Source: Chryseobacterium pennae | Lineage (GTDB): Bacteria > Bacteroidota > Bacteroidia > Flavobacteriales > Weeksellaceae | Assembly: GCF_003385515.1 (NCBI RefSeq) | Contig: NZ_QNVT01000004.1 | Coordinates: 62,001-126,000, forward strand | Reading direction: 5' to 3' | DNA: 64,000 nucleotides | In this document: piece after piece, positions 62,854 through 64,000 of the stretch | How positions within the stretch are numbered: position 1 is the first letter of the stretch | Layout of the letters: each line of letters begins with the position of its first letter | Program-made: the position numbers and the translations under genes | The notes under the pieces: model-generated | What the model saw: the letters and a program-made list of their open reading frames with translations, nothing else | Told to the model about the DNA's origin: nothing | Databases searched by the model: none

Positions 62854-64000
62854 CTATTGCTGTCCCTGCTGCATAACTCCACCGTTATCGTCTTTCTTGG
62901 TTTGGTTCAGGATATTTGGATCCTCTTTTGCCAGTTTATTTCTTGTTGGAATCTTATAATTAATGGAAATTCCAAAGTTTCTTGAATCATATTTCGTTCT
63001 AAGCATTACACTTTCTCCTAATGGTGGATTGGAACGTACCTGCATGATCTGGCCATTGAAAATATCATTCGCAAAAACCGACACTGTGAGACGATTGTTC
63101 ATAAACTTTTTCGTCAGGGTAATATCTAAGTTATTGCTAAATGGTTTTTCCGCAGTGAAGTAAAAATACCCTGCTTTTGGCGTCAGATAGCTGTAATTTG
63201 CTGTAAGCTTAATATCTTTTGGAAGGATCAGCTGGGTCATCAGGTTAAAAATCCAGAATCCTTTATTGTTGAGGTTATCAATCTCATGCTTCTGATATCC
63301 TGCATAAATGTACATGAAATTCATTTTGTCAGGATTGAAGTTCGACTTCATAATCTCACCTATGGACTTGGTAAAAATCTGAAACGGCACAGGAAGACCA
63401 ATATTGAAATTATGAATTTTCATATTAGAGATATTAACCTGCTGATTGTAAAGGTTTTTTCCTTCTTTTTTAATGATCTGTGCCACCTGGTTGCTGGCTG
63501 AGCTTACGCTATATCCAATGAAGGCATAATCAAAAGCAGAAATTTTCAACTCATAGTTGTCAAAAATGGTCGGCTGAAGATTGGCATTACCTGTAATTTG
63601 AGTATTCGGGCCTCCAAATGTGGTATTATTGGGGTTTAGGGCAGAAATACTTGGTAAGCTGATCTTTTTGTTGTAATTCGCAGCCACATATACTTGGTTC
63701 ATCAGGCTATACTGTATGCTGGCATTCGGAAAGAATTTAAACTTATTAAATGGAAGCAAATCATCCTGAACAAGTTTTCCATCTTTATCAAAATATCTGG
63801 TGATTCCTGAAATGTCATAGTTTTCAAAACGTGATCCCAAAGTGAAATCAAACTTTTTCAATTTTGCCTGAAACTCCAGGTAGGTAGAGGCTGTCTGTCT
63901 CTGGTATTCTAGATTGGTAAGCCCAAGGCTTTCTGTGTCATAATTTTGTTTTTCATATAATCCTCCGGCGCTTACTTTTCCTCCATCAAGAAGCTTGATG
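62854..64000 (-). CDS. Outer-membrane beta-barrel/TonB-dependent receptor-like protein, C-terminal part
   Basis: The minus-strand frame is open to the window edge; no stop lies between 62854 and 64000, so the N-terminal part is outside. The visible 380 or so residues are a long series of amphipathic beta strands, e.g. LEFQAKLKKFDFTLGSRFENY, NASIQYSLMNQVYVAANYNKKI and FSNNLDITLTKKFMNNRLTVSVFANDIFNG, typical for the OMP beta-barrel family 3 / TonB-dependent receptor C-terminal barrel. The end is a glutamine-rich tail (GVMQQGQQ). It imports or binds an unknown ligand at the cell surface. Confidence 0.85.
   Translation of the reverse strand, partial: IKLLDGGKVSAGGLYEKQNYDTESLGLTNLEYQRQTASTYLEFQAKLKKFDFTLGSRFENYDISGITRYFDKDGKLVQDDLLPFNKFKFFPNASIQYSLMNQVYVAANYNKKISLPSISALNPNNTTFGGPNTQITGNANLQPTIFDNYELKISAFDYAFIGYSVSSASNQVAQIIKKEGKNLYNQQVNISNMKIHNFNIGLPVPFQIFTKSIGEIMKSNFNPDKMNFMYIYAGYQKHEIDNLNNKGFWIFNLMTQLILPKDIKLTANYSYLTPKAGYFYFTAEKPFSNNLDITLTKKFMNNRLTVSVFANDIFNGQIMQVRSNPPLGESVMLRTKYDSRNFGISINYKIPTRNKLAKEDPNILNQTKKDDNGGVMQQGQQ

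Overview
The window reads as chromosomal DNA of a Flavobacteriia member, most likely Chryseobacterium or a close relative in Weeksellaceae. The signs are low GC, Bacteroidota-type promoters (TTG, about 19 bases, TAnnTTTG), almost no Shine-Dalgarno sequences, a type IX secretion C-terminal domain, a fused CcoN-CcoO oxidase subunit, and many lipoproteins with short lipoboxes. I see no rRNA, tRNA, insertion sequence, prophage or CRISPR array. Most genes are housekeeping genes in short operons separated by clear hairpin terminators.

Layout. 1-1342: the end of an M28 peptidase and a lipoprotein. 1378-5903: the most notable locus, an RNA/ribosome repair operon with an unknown basic protein, an RtcB-type RNA ligase, a nucleotidyltransferase-fold protein, the release-factor homologue PrfH and a TPR protein. 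It is preceded by a canonical promoter, a 25-codon leader ORF and a terminator whose 5' arm can also pair with the end of the leader ORF. 6099-7519: a DMT exporter divergent from an Lrp/AsnC regulator. 7586-11359: two small lipocytochromes, MeaB, a DUF4251-like lipoprotein, an M48 protease and a small membrane protein. 11398-19081, minus strand: a beta-barrel protein, MlaF/MlaE-like ABC genes, a sugar-phosphate transferase, queE, folD, a methyltransferase and pgi. 19288-22359, minus strand: a membrane protein, an ECF sigma factor, a TraB/GumN protein and a DUF4349-like lipoprotein. 22570-30983: acyl-CoA dehydrogenase, DoxX, a cysteine-rich double-glycine peptide, an AI-2E family protein, Lon and a PpiD-like foldase. 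31112-34868: an MCE protein, two Fe-S proteins resembling HdrE/D and HdrD, and a conserved hypothetical. 34949-38758: a methyltransferase, a glycosyltransferase, a flippase and a lipoprotein. 38822-40892: serS and a lipoprotein.

40992-51376: a full cbb3 cytochrome oxidase cluster (ccoI, S, NO, Q, P, G, H, a SafE-like protein and a lipoprotein) divergent from a Crp/Fnr regulator whose promoter abuts an FNR-like palindrome. 51440-56350: panB, a small membrane protein, an RluA-type pseudouridine synthase, a YD-repeat lipoprotein and a T9SS-secreted protein. 56465-62661: a TPP riboswitch followed by thiS, thiC, a TenI/ThiE-like gene, thiE, thiG, thiH and a short thiF-like gene. 62854-64000: the C-terminal part of an outer-membrane beta-barrel receptor that runs off the window.

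The most interesting system is the rtcB-prfH operon. Known biology of the RtcB2-PrfH pair is rescue and religation of ribosomes cleaved in the 16S decoding centre. Here the pair is embedded with three further proteins and an attenuator-like leader that could couple expression to translation. That control model is my inference from sequence pairing and has not been tested.
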